DNA of 64,000 nucleotides from Adiantum capillus-veneris (GCA_014529385.2 CM043967.1:5283001-5347000); one strand, 5' to 3'; shown: positions 47,161-60,330, numbered from the stretch's first letter. The notes: a model not told the origin generated them from the letters alone. Numbers and translations: made by a program.

Positions 47161-49778
47161 AGTTCAAACAAACCATACACTGACTCAAAGACTTAAAAAA
47201 ATTGTGCAAGATTATATTTATTCAGGCTGATAATCATTTTGACTTTAAAATGGTATGTTGACTTGTGTAAAATGCAATAAAAATAAGTAACTCCTAATAA
47301 AGTTATCCAAATCTAACAAAACATGTTAAAAACCTAAAAGAATTCAAAATATTCTGATAGAACATAAGACCTGAGTTTATATGTTGCACGTTATCACGAT
47401 ACACTTTAAAAAAACGCCTCTTAGAAGATACATGCATCGTGATGTACATTTTGCCAATTTTATTTTAGCTCAATTAAAACATTGAAAATATACAAACCAA
47501 TCATAAATTGCAAAGAACGTCTTGCTCTTTAAAAACATGAAATTGAACATTTAACATGCAAATTGTGTACATATACTTTTTTACATAGAGAAATAACATA
47601 GTGTGAATATTACTTATGTAAAGGTAGAATTTAAAATAGCGATGATGATTGATGAATAAAGCATTCTTTTGAATATGATTAGCTAGTATATATTTTCATA
47701 AGAACACTTAAAAAAACAACAATATCGAACAATTCAAACATTTGTGTATAAAATACTCTTCACAGTCGCGTTACCAACCAAGTATCTCATATACTTAATA
47801 TTTAAAAAAATTAACTGCACATGCACATACAAACTATATGGCGTTTGTACGGCTCAGTTAACGACCTAAATGCCACATTTATGCAAAAATAGATGCTTCT
47901 AACAAGCGACACTCAATTAGCCGCGTTACTGATCGAGTATAATGGCTTGCATACGAGTATCATATAGCCACTTTATCGACTGATGCCCATATGTTTTTTT
48001 GGAAAGGGGAAGGGAAGTTGACTCACCATAAGGATACTAGAATTGCCACAATACGGACGTAGTACCCAGACAGTGAGCCAATACTTACCACAAGGATACC
48101 ATATTTCCCACGTCTCGAGGGGATGCCCTCGTGGTTTATGATCTTAATTGCACGAGAGATTTCTGGCCAGCACTTTGAGTCTGACTGGAACTGAGAAGTA
48201 TAGGGGGTCTATTTATAGGTTTTTGGCACTCATGGCTTGCATTTAGCAGTTCCTTGCAGCCCAAGGTAGCCCTTTAACTTTCTAGTGATACTTGCTACTA
48301 AATGTGTCCCTAGTAGGTCAATGATGGCCTCCCCTGCTCAACTTGGTTGCTCAATTTTACCATTTTAGGATGAATTTTATGCTTTTTTATATCTGGTAAA
48401 TATCTAGTAAACATCTAGTAAGTATCTAGGAGGTTAAGGTAAAGCCTTTAGCTTTAATTATTACTAAAACTTTTCAATTATTTTAGTAATTTAAAGTAGT
48501 AGTGAAAACTTTCAGAGAGGATAGCGAGGTCGATTTTTGCTCAAATTTGGTTGTAAAAATTTCTACCCATAGGTTTGTCGTGCGTAAGATTCCAAAAATA
48601 CCAATTTTCTCTACTTTTGAGATAGTGGTTACCAGTTTGTATGTCCAGTGCTCTCACTATAAAGTTTAGGATTCATCTCTCCGTTGCTGAAAAGGTGGAA
48701 ACCTTACAATCACCCCAACTTAAGAATTTGATATGTCCTCATCTCAACTAGAGTTAGGGGTTTATCTTTCCATACAACTAGGTGGTCCTTAATTTCTTTG
48801 TTTCTAATAACTTTCTTTGTCTTTCCTCAAGAATTATTTTGAGGTTCTACAATTCCTTACTTTAGCATTGCTAACTACTTGCTACTCAATTTATCCAAGA
48901 AACTCTTGGTGCTGAGCCCATCTTAAAAACCTTTACAACCAATTGTATTCCCTAAAAAATCAGGTTAAATCCATTTCATAAGAGATCCATATATCCACCT
49001 TGAAAACATGAACGCGCTTGGTCTAGCTGACCATTTAGAGCAATCAACGTTCATCTTTTCATACAACTAGTTGATCCTTAATTTATTTGTTTCTAATAAC
49101 TTTCTTTATCTTTCCTCAAGACTTATTTTGAGATCCCACAATTCCTTACTTTAGCATTACTAACTACTTGCTACTCAATTTATCCAAGAAACTCTCGGGA
49201 TTGAGCCCATCTTAAAAACCTTTACAAACCAATGATATTATCCACCTTGTCAATGTGCTTGGTCTAACTGACCATTTAGAGAAATCAATATTCAACAAGT
49301 ATTATGTATTCTAGCTTTGCCAATCTGAACATGCTCGGCGTGTTCTTACCATTCTGAGCAAACTGTGTTCGGCACAAGTTTTTGCCACTACACTAGAGGT
49401 ACCCCCTCTGTGCCCTAACATGGTTGACCAACAATATGTAAAAGGTTTTAAGAGGCATCATACCAATAGTTATTTTGGATTCCTATCAGTCTCATGCATT
49501 AATATCTCCATATCTAGGTCATTTTTCAAGGAAGGATATCTTGTGCATAAGGAATGTGAGTTGGTTTTTGGATAACTATCTCATTCTTAAGATTCGAAAT
49601 CTACCTTCTTATCGAGAACCTCTTTCTCATTTGCTAGATCTACCATTAATTTCTTGAATGAGTACTAACTTAACTTTAGATTCCTTAAGTAATTTAAAAA
49701 ATAAAATAATGTATACCATTATAATATATAAGTAACTCAAAGTTTTTACATTATTGGTTTATAGTAGTACAAAACTGC
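47161..49778. other. unassigned AT-rich sequence including a tandem duplication
   Basis: No coding region is supported up to the gag fragment. 48757-49310 contains two copies of a ~293-bp unit (CTTTCCTCAAGA, TTTAGCATTRCTAACTACTTG, GACCATTTAGAG) that are moderately diverged. The stretch near 48700 (CACCCCAACTTAAG) may belong to a retroelement untranslated region, but I could not place it. Confidence 0.5.
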
Positions 49779-50640
49779 CTATTGTTGTTGAGCTCTAGTA
49801 TTGCTAATTGTGGCCAAACGAGTGGCTCTTTCATTCTCCTTGTTCATTAAAGTTGGTTCTTCCATGACCGCGTAAGCTCTTGCTCCTCTTGCTCTTCCTC
49901 TGCCCCCTCTTCCATTTCTACCTCCTCTTAGATTGTCTTCTTGATTTATATGAGTTTGAGGAATGTCTCTAGCAGTAGTTACAAGGTTTTGCTCTTGTGG
50001 ACAGTTATTCCTATAGTGTCCCATTTGATTGCATTCATAGAACCTAATGTTTGGGAAGGTCTACTCCAAGTTCAGCTACTCCACGTTGTTGATATCCTTG
50101 GTTAAAAGTTCTCTTAGCTCTTTCCCTAAAGTTATTAAAATCATTATAATTCTTGGTAGAGTTGGTCCCTTCAATTACAAGAGGCTTGGCTCTAAGAAGG
50201 GCATCTTAAATTGATGTACGTACTCATGGATTTAAGAAGGGAAATTTGTTGCTCCATGGTCATCTAGGGAGCATAGCATCGTAAAGACACAAACTTGGTG
50301 TAATAATCCTCCAATGAAAGCCCTAGCTGGCGTAGATCAAAGAATTCATTCATCTTAATAGCCTGATGTGTAGGAGGGAGATATCATTCTTTCATTGCCT
50401 GCTTCACTTTCTCCCAAGATGGACTACTGGTGGGATTATCTCTGCAGTGTTGCTTCCACCAAAGTTTGGCATCTTTGCTTCAAACGAAACATGCCTAACA
50501 TTGCTTGGTTTTCTTGAGCAGTTCTTGCAGCTTTGAAATAGTTGTCCATAGCATCTAACCATGCTTTGGCATCTTGCTCTAAATTGGGTCCTTCTCCCTT
50601 GAAGAGGGAGTTGTACTTGCTTTAGAAGTATTTTTTTCTC
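49779..50640 (-). pseudogene. Ty3/gypsy gag fragment with degenerate zinc knuckle
   Basis: Minus-strand frames give typical plant gypsy gag words: FKGEGPNLEQDAKAWLDAMD, YFKAARTAQENQAMLGMF, then in other frames WWKQHCRDNP, SWEKVKQAMKE with a TGA where CGA is likely, NEFFDLRQLGLSLEDYYTKF and, at 50070-50024, ECNQMGHYRNNCPQ. The knuckle should be CxxC-x4-H-x4-C, but the first cysteine codon is TTC, so it is damaged. A glycine/arginine-rich tail (GGRNGRGGRGRARGARA) follows and the frame ends at 49779. Pol is absent downstream, so the element is truncated. Gag would package the element RNA. Confidence 0.85.
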
Positions 50641-51469
50641 TTGAGTAGGAGTGTAAAGGCTATTTACACAAGTACTACCTTGGGATTGAATTAGTGGAAA
50701 AAAAATTATCTCATACTAAAAAAAACAAATTGTACACTAGATGAAGACAATTGCCAAAACATTAAAAAAATTGCTTATAGCATACCCATAAGAACCATAG
50801 TATGTACAAGAGCTAATACAATCCATGAAGATCCTACTATGTACAAGGGTGACGATAGGCCTATACTAGAATCTTGTGGACTATGGGTGGATCAGATATA
50901 GGATCAAAATATACAACATCTTTTGGTCCACTAAAACTGGGGCCTACACCTATGGGTCTAAGTCTACTTGGGTAGATTACTTTAGAAACCTGATCAAACA
51001 TCCACTGATTCTGTGATACTTAGGCACCATCTACTAAAAGGATTTCCTTTGGATTCTTTGTTCCAATGAAAAAGTATACTTCAATCACTTGAAGATCTTC
51101 AACTCATTTGAGTCTCTTCATATTTAGTGCTAAACCTTTTAACTCTCCCACATCAAAATGAAGAAATTTCCACCAGATCTTGACCACCTGATCCTTCGAG
51201 TGGGATGTGACAATCTCTGATCTAGCCTTTTCATCATGCTTTTTTGCATTGAATAGCATTGAGATAGGAAAGCCATCATGAACCCAATGTTGAGACCATC
51301 AATTTGCGACAGACCTGATGGAAATCTTCTTGCAAAGATGGGGACAATTTTCTCTTTCTCTTTCTCTTTCTCATTTCAATTACACACATTTTTTTAATCT
51401 CTTTTGTCAAAACCCAATTTTTATAATATCTTAATCCTTTCCCTAGGTCCAAGACCTTAATAAACACAT
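50641..51469. other. 5' untranslated region between primer-binding site and gag
   Basis: About 830 bp with no recognisable ORF. On the minus strand it lies between the primer site and the gag remnant, so it is best read as the leader of that element. A frame at 51276-51605 overlaps the LTR and is not convincing. Confidence 0.5.
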
Positions 51470-51481
51470 GCTCTGATACCA
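51470..51481 (-). promoter_or_regulatory. primer-binding site complementary to initiator tRNA-Met
   Basis: On the minus strand TGGTATCAGAGC lies two bases after the LTR end (...CTCTCA). This is the standard primer-binding site of plant LTR elements and fixes the element orientation. Confidence 0.9.
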
Positions 51482-51483
51482 AG

Positions 51484-52553
51484 TGAGAGGTCCCCAACCC
51501 GACGACACCAAAGACAAGATGGGTCTTTGATAGGACTCTAGGCCTATTAAAAGTCAGAGTCTCTAAGTGAGAAGGGTCCAGAGAATAGACTTTTATTATT
51601 GACAATTGCTTGGATCTATAGCCCTAGAAGAAGACCTACTTCTGTCTCACAGTGGAAAAGGGACAACATCTTAAAAGTCCAAAACTCTTTTGGCCCTATA
51701 ACGTCCACAAACTGGGCTAAGGTATCCTCAACCCACACTTTCCCTCCCTAACAGATGTGAGGGCACAATCGCTGGTGGAATCCTCTTCACAGTGAAGAAG
51801 TTTTCTAAACGTTTTTAGTGCACGGAGATGGATAGTTACATGACTAATCAAGTCCACCCGTCCTTGATTGACAACCTTAGTCAATCCCCACTTACCACCC
51901 CAACTCACATATAATCGATTAGGTTCCCAACCTGTTGACATCAAAGTCAATATGGGGTCCTTGAAAAGTCTCTAGGCCTATTAAAAGTTAGAGTCTCTAA
52001 GTGAGAAGGGTCCAAAGAGTAGACCTTTACCATTGAAAATGGCTTGGGTCTACAGCCCTAGAAGAAGACCTAGTTCTATCTCATAGCATAAATGAGACAA
52101 CATCTAAAAAGTCCAAAACTCTTTTGGCCCTATAACTTCCACAAATTGGGCTAAGGTATCCTCAACCAACACTTTTTTTCCCCTAACAGATGTGAGGGCA
52201 CATCCATTGGTGGACTCCCCTTCCAAGTGAAGAAGTTTTCTAAACGTTTTTACTGTGCGGGATGGATAGTTACCTGACTAATCAGGTCCACCTGTCCTTG
52301 ATTGACAACCTTAGTTGATCTCCACTTACCACCCCACACTCACACATAATTCCTTGTTTTCTAATTACTACCACACTCTTTTAGCATTTAAAATAATAGT
52401 CCTTTTAGTTTCTAAACACAGTGATTCCTTTAAACAAGTATTGAAAATCAGCATACAAAAAGTCATTTAGCAAACAGACATCTTTAAACTTAAGACAAGA
52501 TACAATCACTTATGATACTTCTTAACAACCCTGATCCGTACCCACTTGTCTCA
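51484..52553 (-). mobile_element. 5' LTR, family A, with a 446-bp internal tandem duplication
   Basis: It runs from TGAGAGGTCC (51484) to TTGTCTCA (52553) on the plus strand. The segment GGTCCCCAACC...ACTTACCACCCCA is present twice (from about 51488 and from about 51932, period about 446). Without the extra copy the length would be about 624 bp, close to the 635-bp copy at 14400. It is followed in element orientation by the primer site and gag. The other LTR of this element was not found. Confidence 0.8.
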
Positions 52554-54586
52554 AACACATCTAAGGGTGAAAAACAACACCCATTTCTTATTCATAATCC
52601 GGGTGGAAACCCATCACCCAAAGTTTGGGGTGCCCATATGCCAAACCAGTTGCCCATGCAATCGGGTGGCTCCCCTAGGATAAGAAACGGTATCCTAATT
52701 TATGTAGAAGCATCAAGACATGACGAAGTAGAGACTAATCGTTCATGGGGGTAACCGACTTATCCGTGGCTAAAAATCCATCATTATTCATCAATATATA
52801 TACCAAGGAGTTGGAGGTGTCTTGAGACAAACTATTTTAAGGATGATCAATCATATCTTTCCTAAATCAACCAGCCTTAACCCAAACAATTCTTTCCTAT
52901 TTTACAAACAAGTGAACGTTGGTTTCTTGGAAGATGCCTTTTGTTTTCCAGTCAAATTCATCTTTTCTAAATCCTTACCCACTCTTTTACGTATGTAATG
53001 TTAATACTTAAAAAAGAACTTGAATTATTCAACTTAAAATTATAATGAAGACCCATCTAAGATTGGTTGGGCATTTGTTGCAGTGTTGGGGCCTGAATGC
53101 TTTCATCTATAGGCCTACTACTAGGCCTGACCCATGGTCGTATGATGCTCTAGCTCTCTTGGGAACATTGACCTCCTCATCAGACCTCTTTTTATTAGGT
53201 AAATCATCAAAATCCTGATTCTTACCATTCTAAAACATATTTCCATGACTTAGCACAATTGCTTAGGTCATGGGAGAAAATTACCCCAAAGAATTAGCAT
53301 AATTAGCAAGCTTGATTTTCAAAGTAGCCAAGTATTTAGAGAGAATATCTGGACTTTGCCAAGCTGGATTTAGTAGCAGATGGTGCCTTCTTGAGCTTGG
53401 GGACTGCTTGAGATTCAAGCAGCTGCCAGTTTCAGCCTGTGAGAGTTTGTGAGTGTCAAAAAAAGCTATAAATAGGACATGCTACCTCAAAATTCAGTCA
53501 AACTTGGAGTCTTGGCCAAAAATCTCCCATGCAAGAGAGATACTTCACAAAAATCACTAATAGAGTAAAACTCTAGGTAATTAAGCAAGATAATTAATGC
53601 TAATCTTAGGTAATTAGTAATTTATATTAATTTAGATATAAATTTTCTAGTTAATCTATTAATTAAAAAATATTAGACCAACCTCTACTATTATTTACTC
53701 TCTTATATATTATTAAACTATTGGTTACTTAATCTTAATTAAGATTAATAATTTACTTAATTATTACTCTTTATTAGGATTAAAATTAATTAAGTTTGAC
53801 CTTAATTAATAAAAAATATATTAAACATGCTTAGTTAACTCTAAGATAATTATCAAAGCTTGATTACACTATTGTAAATCTAGGAAAATTTAATCATAAT
53901 TTTTTTGTTAATTTTTGTAATTAATTAGATAGAAATTATCTATTTTTAATTATAAAACTAATAGAAAACTTAGTAATCTAACTTAATAAATCATAAGATA
54001 ATTATCAAATTAAGGAAGCATTCTTAGCAAACCAAGATAATTATCTCATTAGCAAAAAAATAGTTTACCTATTTAATTAAGCTATAGATTAAAGAGAAAA
54101 ATTAGTTAATTAGCTTAGATAATTAGAAGATAATTATTAGAGTTAGTAAACATCATTAGTAAGTCAAGATAGTTAGCTCATGACCAAAAAATTAGTTTAG
54201 ATATTTACTTAAGCTAAAATTATTTGATTTTACTTTCAAATTAAAGAGAAAAGTTAGTTAAATAGCTTAGATAATTATAAAGTAATTATCAAAGTTAAAA
54301 AATATTACTAGCAAGCCAAGAAAATTATACCATAATTAGGTAATTAATTTGACTAATTATAATAGATTAAATTTTTTTTTAAAGTTAAAATTTAATTAAG
54401 ATAATTAGAAACTCCATTAAAAGTTACTAGGAAAATTATTGGAAGTAAAAATCATTGATAGAAAGCTGAGAAAATTAAATCTATAGGAGATATTGAGTTT
54501 AGTAAGTTTCAAGCCAAAAATTAAAAAAAAATCAAGCTTAATAAAGAAGAAAAAAATAAAAAAGGGTGTAAAAAGAGCTCCAAAAT
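52554..54586. other. AT-rich unassigned sequence
   Basis: No gene is seen. From about 53570 to 54560 the sequence is extremely AT-rich and dominated by TTAATTA, ATTATC and TAGATAATT words. Retroelement-like translation was not found, although it lies upstream of the ORF at 54587 and might be the leader of that element. Confidence 0.5.
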
Positions 54587-55960
54587 GTGACAATCCAAAG
54601 GCTTAGAGCAACCCCAAGGGCTGCACGAGCAAGTGCAGGAGCAGACAATGAGGCAATACAAGCCTTGGAGGCCCAGGTTGTAGGACTTGAGAGGGAATTA
54701 CGGCTAGAACAACATCAAAGATTGCACATGGTAGAAGGTTCCCTAGCTGCTGAAGAGAGGCTAATGGCTCATCAACAAGACCTACAAAAAGAAAAAGAAC
54801 AGCTCCAACTCCAACGAAAGCATCTGCAAGAGCTGTTAGTTGATAAAAGTAGAGGAGGCCACAACAAGGGATAGCCTTGCACAACAATAATTATCGCAGT
54901 TCCAACAAGGAAAAGAAGAGACAAGAACACAACAGATAGAGCAAGGGCTTGAAAATTTGGGCATCAACGCACAAAGTGAGCCCATGGAGATCCCCAAAGG
55001 TGCAGAAGACCTACAACACCTTGAAGAACAGTTACACTCACAAGGAGAAGGAGAACGGCCATTGATGGCAGAAGAAGAGGAACGCCTCCAAACCTTAATT
55101 GAACTATCCATAGTGGAGGACCAAAAGGTAGCCTTGGAATGGGAAAGGAGAATGATTCACTTCGTTTGAGTCCAAGGCCTCTGACTACAAATGTACTTAG
55201 GGAAGAGTGTATGCAGGCATCCCTCCCCAACCCTCTTCAAAATATGAAGTTATGTCAATAAAGAAGAGAGTGGAATCAAAAGCAACAAAGCCAGTATACG
55301 AAGGGGATCTCAAGGACCCAGAGGCTACGAAGAAGATAGTGGATTCCGAACCAAAATGGAGAAAAGGGTGGCTCCTCAAGTACCCAAGATTTTTGCAATG
55401 CTTGGTGGCAACCCCAAAGAACATAAAGGATCCACTTTTATTTTGCCCGGTACCTCACGTACGCACTTAGGGAAACCATTCTAGGCTACTGAAGAACACC
55501 CAACGTAGCTCAATTACCCATCAATGCCACCACCTAAGGAAGGAGAGAGAATAGGTGTTCCTTATATGGTGAAAACCCTAAAGGACACCATTAAGACTGT
55601 CACTGGATCTCCGAACTAAATGTGCGTGCTGATTCAAAAGATATGCAAGACCCTCCTAGCCTACCTTGAAGTGTTCGCCCCATCAAAAGCAACCGATTCC
55701 ACATTACTATCGACAAGCGACACTGTAACCAGGATGACATATGACTTATCAAAGCAATCATCCCCGGAGGAGGTTCTACACTTGTTTTGCCAAAGGCTAA
55801 TGTTCGTGCTAAGCTATCATATGTAAGCCGTTGAGGAAGCCTTCTACACTAGCTTCTTCACTTATGACAGCAGGATCCTCGACCCTACAGTCACCTTGGG
55901 CAACGTAAGATATGAGTCATACTTAAAGTTGTTGAAGCCTCAAGGGTTCCATTGACACCA
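54587..55960 (+). pseudogene. unrecognised ORF family, copy 2, coiled-coil N-terminus
   Basis: The frame from 54587 encodes a charged coiled coil rich in Leu, Glu and Gln (LEAQVVGLERELRLEQHQRL). It breaks at a TAG (54871) and resumes as PKGAEDLQHLEEQLHSQ. It then passes into the part shared with 27121-27790 (SSKYEVMSIKKRV, PKWRKGWLLKYPRF, EEVLHLFCQRLMFVLSYHM), and ends near LKLLKPQGFH at about 55953. A polypurine tract and LTR follow within 100 bp, so this is probably the only product encoded next to that LTR. I do not recognise the protein. Gag-like or chaperone-like roles would be guesses. Stops and frame changes make this copy non-functional. Confidence 0.5.
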
Positions 55961-56052
55961 AAGCCCCAAAGTCTACTACAACAATTGGACACGAGTTCCA
56001 AACAGCCGAAGACCCATCATGCCAGGGACGCCATGGACGTGGAGGGGGGGAG

Positions 56053-56994
56053 TGTTAACCCATTGAACACGAGAAAAGCCCAATTTTGTATTATTTACTT
56101 TGTCAAACTCAATATAATTACTTTTCGAGACTCGATTGAGTTTCCAGATTGTGATATACTAAATATGCGGATTAGCTGAACACATGGGAGAACCTAGGAG
56201 ATGTCTGAGCAGTTAGAATCTCCAAGGCTGAGGTATAAAAGCCAATTTTTGTAACCCTAATTAGAACTTTTGAATTGATCAACTTTTGAGCTCAACTAAG
56301 TGTGCTGTGAGAGAGTGAGTGAACTTCTTCTACTCTGCAGGAGCGCTATGAATGCTACATCGCAAAGGCGTTTTACCACTGAGTGAGCAATGGCAAGCGC
56401 TACACGGTTTGGATCTCTTCACAAAGAGCTCTTGTATGAGCTTTGAGGTGAGTTTTCTCTCTAAATGTCCATCCGATTAGAGATTGCTATATGTCATTGC
56501 ATTCACGGCGAGTAGAACTACACATTCGGTCTAAACACGTCTAGAATCAGTGACCTATAATTTTTGGTATGTCTTCATATGCGATTTCTGCACCAAGTGT
56601 TTAAAAGTAGTGATTTGGGTTAAAGGCTTTAGGGTAGTGTCCTTTAGGTGTGTAGAGGTCACCCCTTGAGTTTCACGACAATTCGATAACGTTAGGTCTT
56701 GTTTCAGAGAGCGTAGCCATCATAGATACGATAACTTGCACGCATACATAGTGTGCTTTGAGTTGCTTTTCCTTGTTAGTGATTGTCATTAGAAGGTCAA
56801 GTAGGTAATTGACACACATCTATTTGTTTCCATGCACCTATGGGTCAAGCTCCATCCTTGGTTGACATCTTGTTTGTTGGCCTAGTTCTCACTTTGCTAG
56901 CAATTGCGAGCAACGAATCTGCCTGACAACAGATTTGCATGTGTTGAGGGGTAGAGAAATTGTTTTCATATTGTGTTGAGAGCCAACATGTCTG

Positions 56995-57027
<33 letters not shown>

Positions 57028-57312
57028 ACATGCACGCGTGTGTTCATTGATGGATAGACACATGAATCTATTTGCATCGTTGTGGAGCGACTATGCATAG
57101 CACTTAAGGCAAGGGGAATCAAAATTGGTGCAATTGTAGTACCTGCATGCCATTGTGTACCTCCTAGATAAAGAACTAAGCTTGGGTAGCCGATGAGCGA
57201 TTGCAAGCATAGAGAAGAATTGTCACTATCGTTGCCAAGGTATGCATGTTTTGTACTTCGTAAGTGGTGGTTTTCTTATATTGTAGGGTTGCCACACCTT
57301 TGATTGTTGTAG
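56053..57312 (+). mobile_element. LTR flanked by polypurine tract on the left and primer-binding site on the right
   Basis: A tract GGAGGGGGGGAG (56041-56052) is followed by TGTTAACCC, and GGTATAAAAG (56231) is a plausible TATA box. At 57313-57325 the sequence TGGTATCAAAGCC matches 12 of 13 bases of the plant initiator-Met primer site. The LTR end may be CCACA at 57296 or lie up to 57312. Having both a polypurine tract upstream and a primer site downstream means this LTR may be shared by two elements in tandem. It contains (GT)n at 57000-57026. Confidence 0.6.
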
Positions 57313-57325
57313 TGGTATCAAAGCC

Positions 57326-60140
57326 TAGTTTAGGCTCCTAGTTTATGTTAGTCAACATATGGAGATGTGGCTAAGCTTGTGATTGAAAATATTCATCGCA
57401 GTCGAGTGTCAAAGCCAAGTAAGACCTTATTTATTAAGATTTTGTTTTTGCGTTTCTTCTTGAATCTTCTCATCCTAGGTGCATATTTTATTGCCCTTGA
57501 TGAAATGTGTTGTTAGAGCCCAATATTTTGTTCCTGTCTAGATAATTGCACCAATAAAATAGTGGGGAATTTAATGCAATAGTATGAATTCCAAAGAAGA
57601 ACATGCCTTAACATGAATATAATAAGAATAGTACACAAGAAGTCTAACGATTGCTTGTGTGAGAGAGATTCATGAAGAGGTTAATAAGTGAAACATGAGG
57701 GAAAATAAACTCACACACACACAAACACAGAGGACTGTAGATGCTCAACATCGCGTACAGGACAACAAATAATTTTAGTCTAGTAATCATGACATATGGA
57801 CCAACCAATAGTTGTAGAGTAGGAGCTAAAAGAGAAAGCAATAAACAACCCACCATATAGATTTCAATCATCTCTAATAATAGCTACTGAGAATTCCTCA
57901 TACATGTAAGACTAGTAGTTGTGGTGCCCTCAAGCTCTCTACGGTTTTTTGTTTCTCTGTTATGGCTTCCTCATAGTGGGTGAGAGAGAGGGAGAGAGAA
58001 CATGAGAGCACATGTATGTGCACCTCTTAGAATGGAATGCTACTTATGGATATTTGAAAGATGTTTATGGAATTGGTTTTATTGATGGCACATTGAGGAT
58101 TGATATGATCACATGGTATGCTAGTGTTGTTAGCAAATCACTAAGTGGCTAGGTGCAAGATGCATTGGTGATGGCTTTAAGCATATATGTAATCCAAGAA
58201 GCGTAGTGACCCTACAATATACACAGAAAAACATGCGTACAAGCAACATAACCAAATGTGCATACCTTTGATGATGGGCTCACAAGATGCAAGGGAGACT
58301 AAAAAGTGAGTGGACATGCGTATCTCTGCAATTAGAGTGCAATGCATGTGTGCAAAGGTAGAGATGAGAGATACAGAATAGCGAAGAGTAGCACAAGCAC
58401 ATGGTACAATCTCTCCCCATGTAGAAGTTACCTTCTTCTTTCTGTACATATTTATTTATAGATAAAGGGTCCAGCTTAAAGTAGATACAATCCACTTTGG
58501 GTGAAATAGGAATATAACAAAGACTCTATTTACAATCATTAGATAGTTGCTCTAATGATAATTGATACAAGCCATGTGCATAAACACTTGAAGCCATAAC
58601 AAATGCGTCCTACAACTAACCACTCACTAATTTGCTAATAACAAACCAATACTATGTCATCATAATAATCATATCAATTCTCAATGCATCATTGATAAGA
58701 TCAAATTCAAATAAACATATAAAAATATCTAAATATTCATCTCCATTATTGTTCTTGTGTTTAGAGAGTCGTACAAGAACTGCATGAATAGGGCATGCAG
58801 ATATAGGGATGAGCAAATAAGACTAAGTGTGACTCCCCATCATTTACCCAAGTGTCAGAAGAGTCACCCTAAAAGTGTGAAATGGGGGCATTTCTACAAC
58901 AAAATAGGTAAAGTGGGCATGCAAGTAATTAAACTACAATCTCTTTCTTCCACAAGCTTCAACAGAACACCGGGTTCATCTGAGACTGTTTATGTGGCAA
59001 GGAGACTCTTCAAAGAAGCCAAGGCATGCATATACAACTCACAAATCTCTTATACAGCCTTGATGCATCTCTCTAATATTTTTGTAAGAGTACTTAGTAG
59101 ATAGTCTATTGCAACACAACATAAGAAGAGGGTATAAATGAATTCAAAAACACTGCTTTGTTATGGTTGAATATTCACCTTTTGAGAAAAAGGCTAGGGA
59201 TATAGAAATCTGTGGCAAATTTGAGCTCCTAATTACTCGAATAGTGAAGTACTTAACAATAAAGAATTCCCTTTTAGGGGGAACGACTTCAAAAAATTTG
59301 ACTCTCCACGTTGAGGTCCTTGTATACATTAAATTTCTTGTGCGCTAAGAGAGCTCTATTTGCAAAGTTAGTGGATTACAAATGTCACCTATTAATTAAG
59401 TATAGATCGATTCAATTTCAGGGCTGGCATGTTTGAGCCGATCATGCTTAAGGGGAAAAAGGTGGTTCATTGAAATGCTCCTGCCTTGTTGAGTTGAAGG
59501 GTAGTTTGATCATTAAAAAATTGACCAAAAATATTAACTGAGAGTTTGTTCAGCAATAGAAACACATGCATTTGCCAAGAGAGAGAGACTAAAAGAAAGG
59601 CCCACCATCCTATCTTTTTGAGTCTTTGGATTTCAAGTCTCCATAGGCCTACCCACAACTCAAAGTTCCCATGTATCTTGTTTTCTTGGTATGTTGATAT
59701 GTACTCCCCACTCTTCTGTTCGATAGTGAGTCACCATGTATCTCGGACTGTGGTAGTGATGGCTTTGTCCGTGGAGTAACCTCTTGTAATTTTTACTTCT
59801 TTCTAATCTAATTTTTTGAACTTATGGTAATCAATGAAGTGTCCATTTCTTCAAGATCTGGTGCTCTCTTAGGAATTTAAAGCTAGCATATTTACGTTTG
59901 AAACATTTCCATAGACCATACAAGATTTGTTGATGGTAGACTCGACTATAAGAATGACTTAGATCGAAAAGAAAGCTTACAACCGCCCTGTTGAAACTAG
60001 AGTTGCTTTTTGCTAGGTGTCCTACTTTTTTGGCTTCCTAAAAGAACCTTAGTGTTGTGTTGGGTTAGGGAGACTTTCATTGTTTTCAGTGCATGAAGGA
60101 GACTTACCTTTCGTTTCACATCCTTACATGTCTTTACTTT
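57326..60140. other. unassigned sequence
   Basis: If the primer site at 57313 is real, this would be the internal region of a second element, but no gag or pol words were found. Frames such as 58757-59104 and 59144-59348 resemble nothing known to me. Confidence 0.4.
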
Positions 60141-60147
60141 TCTTGCA

Positions 60148-60330
60148 TTCTATTGTTTTAGAATGCTAAAGTAAAGCTTCACCTTGCATAATTTTAGTAA
60201 ATTTTACATACACACACACACACATATGTGTTTTTTTTTTTTGCATTCTATTGTTTTAGAATGCTAAAGTGAAACTTCACCTTGCATGATTCTAATAAAT
60301 TTATACATACACACACATATATTAATTAGT
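60148..60330. repeat. two ~95-bp direct repeats, each with a GCATTCTA/TAGAATGC hairpin
   Basis: TTGCATTCTATTGTTTTAGAATGC with an 8-bp perfect stem occurs at about 60143 and 60240. In both cases CTAAAGTRAARCTTCACCTTGCAT, then (CA)n or (TA)n words, follow. This is a small tandem duplication near the LTR end. Confidence 0.85.

Noticed and set aside
57520-58060. Another LTR beginning TGTTAGAGCCC
   Set aside because: No matching end, primer site, polypurine tract or second copy was found.
59144-59348. Complementary 61-codon frames on both strands
   Set aside because: Short, symmetric chance frames with no recognisable motif.
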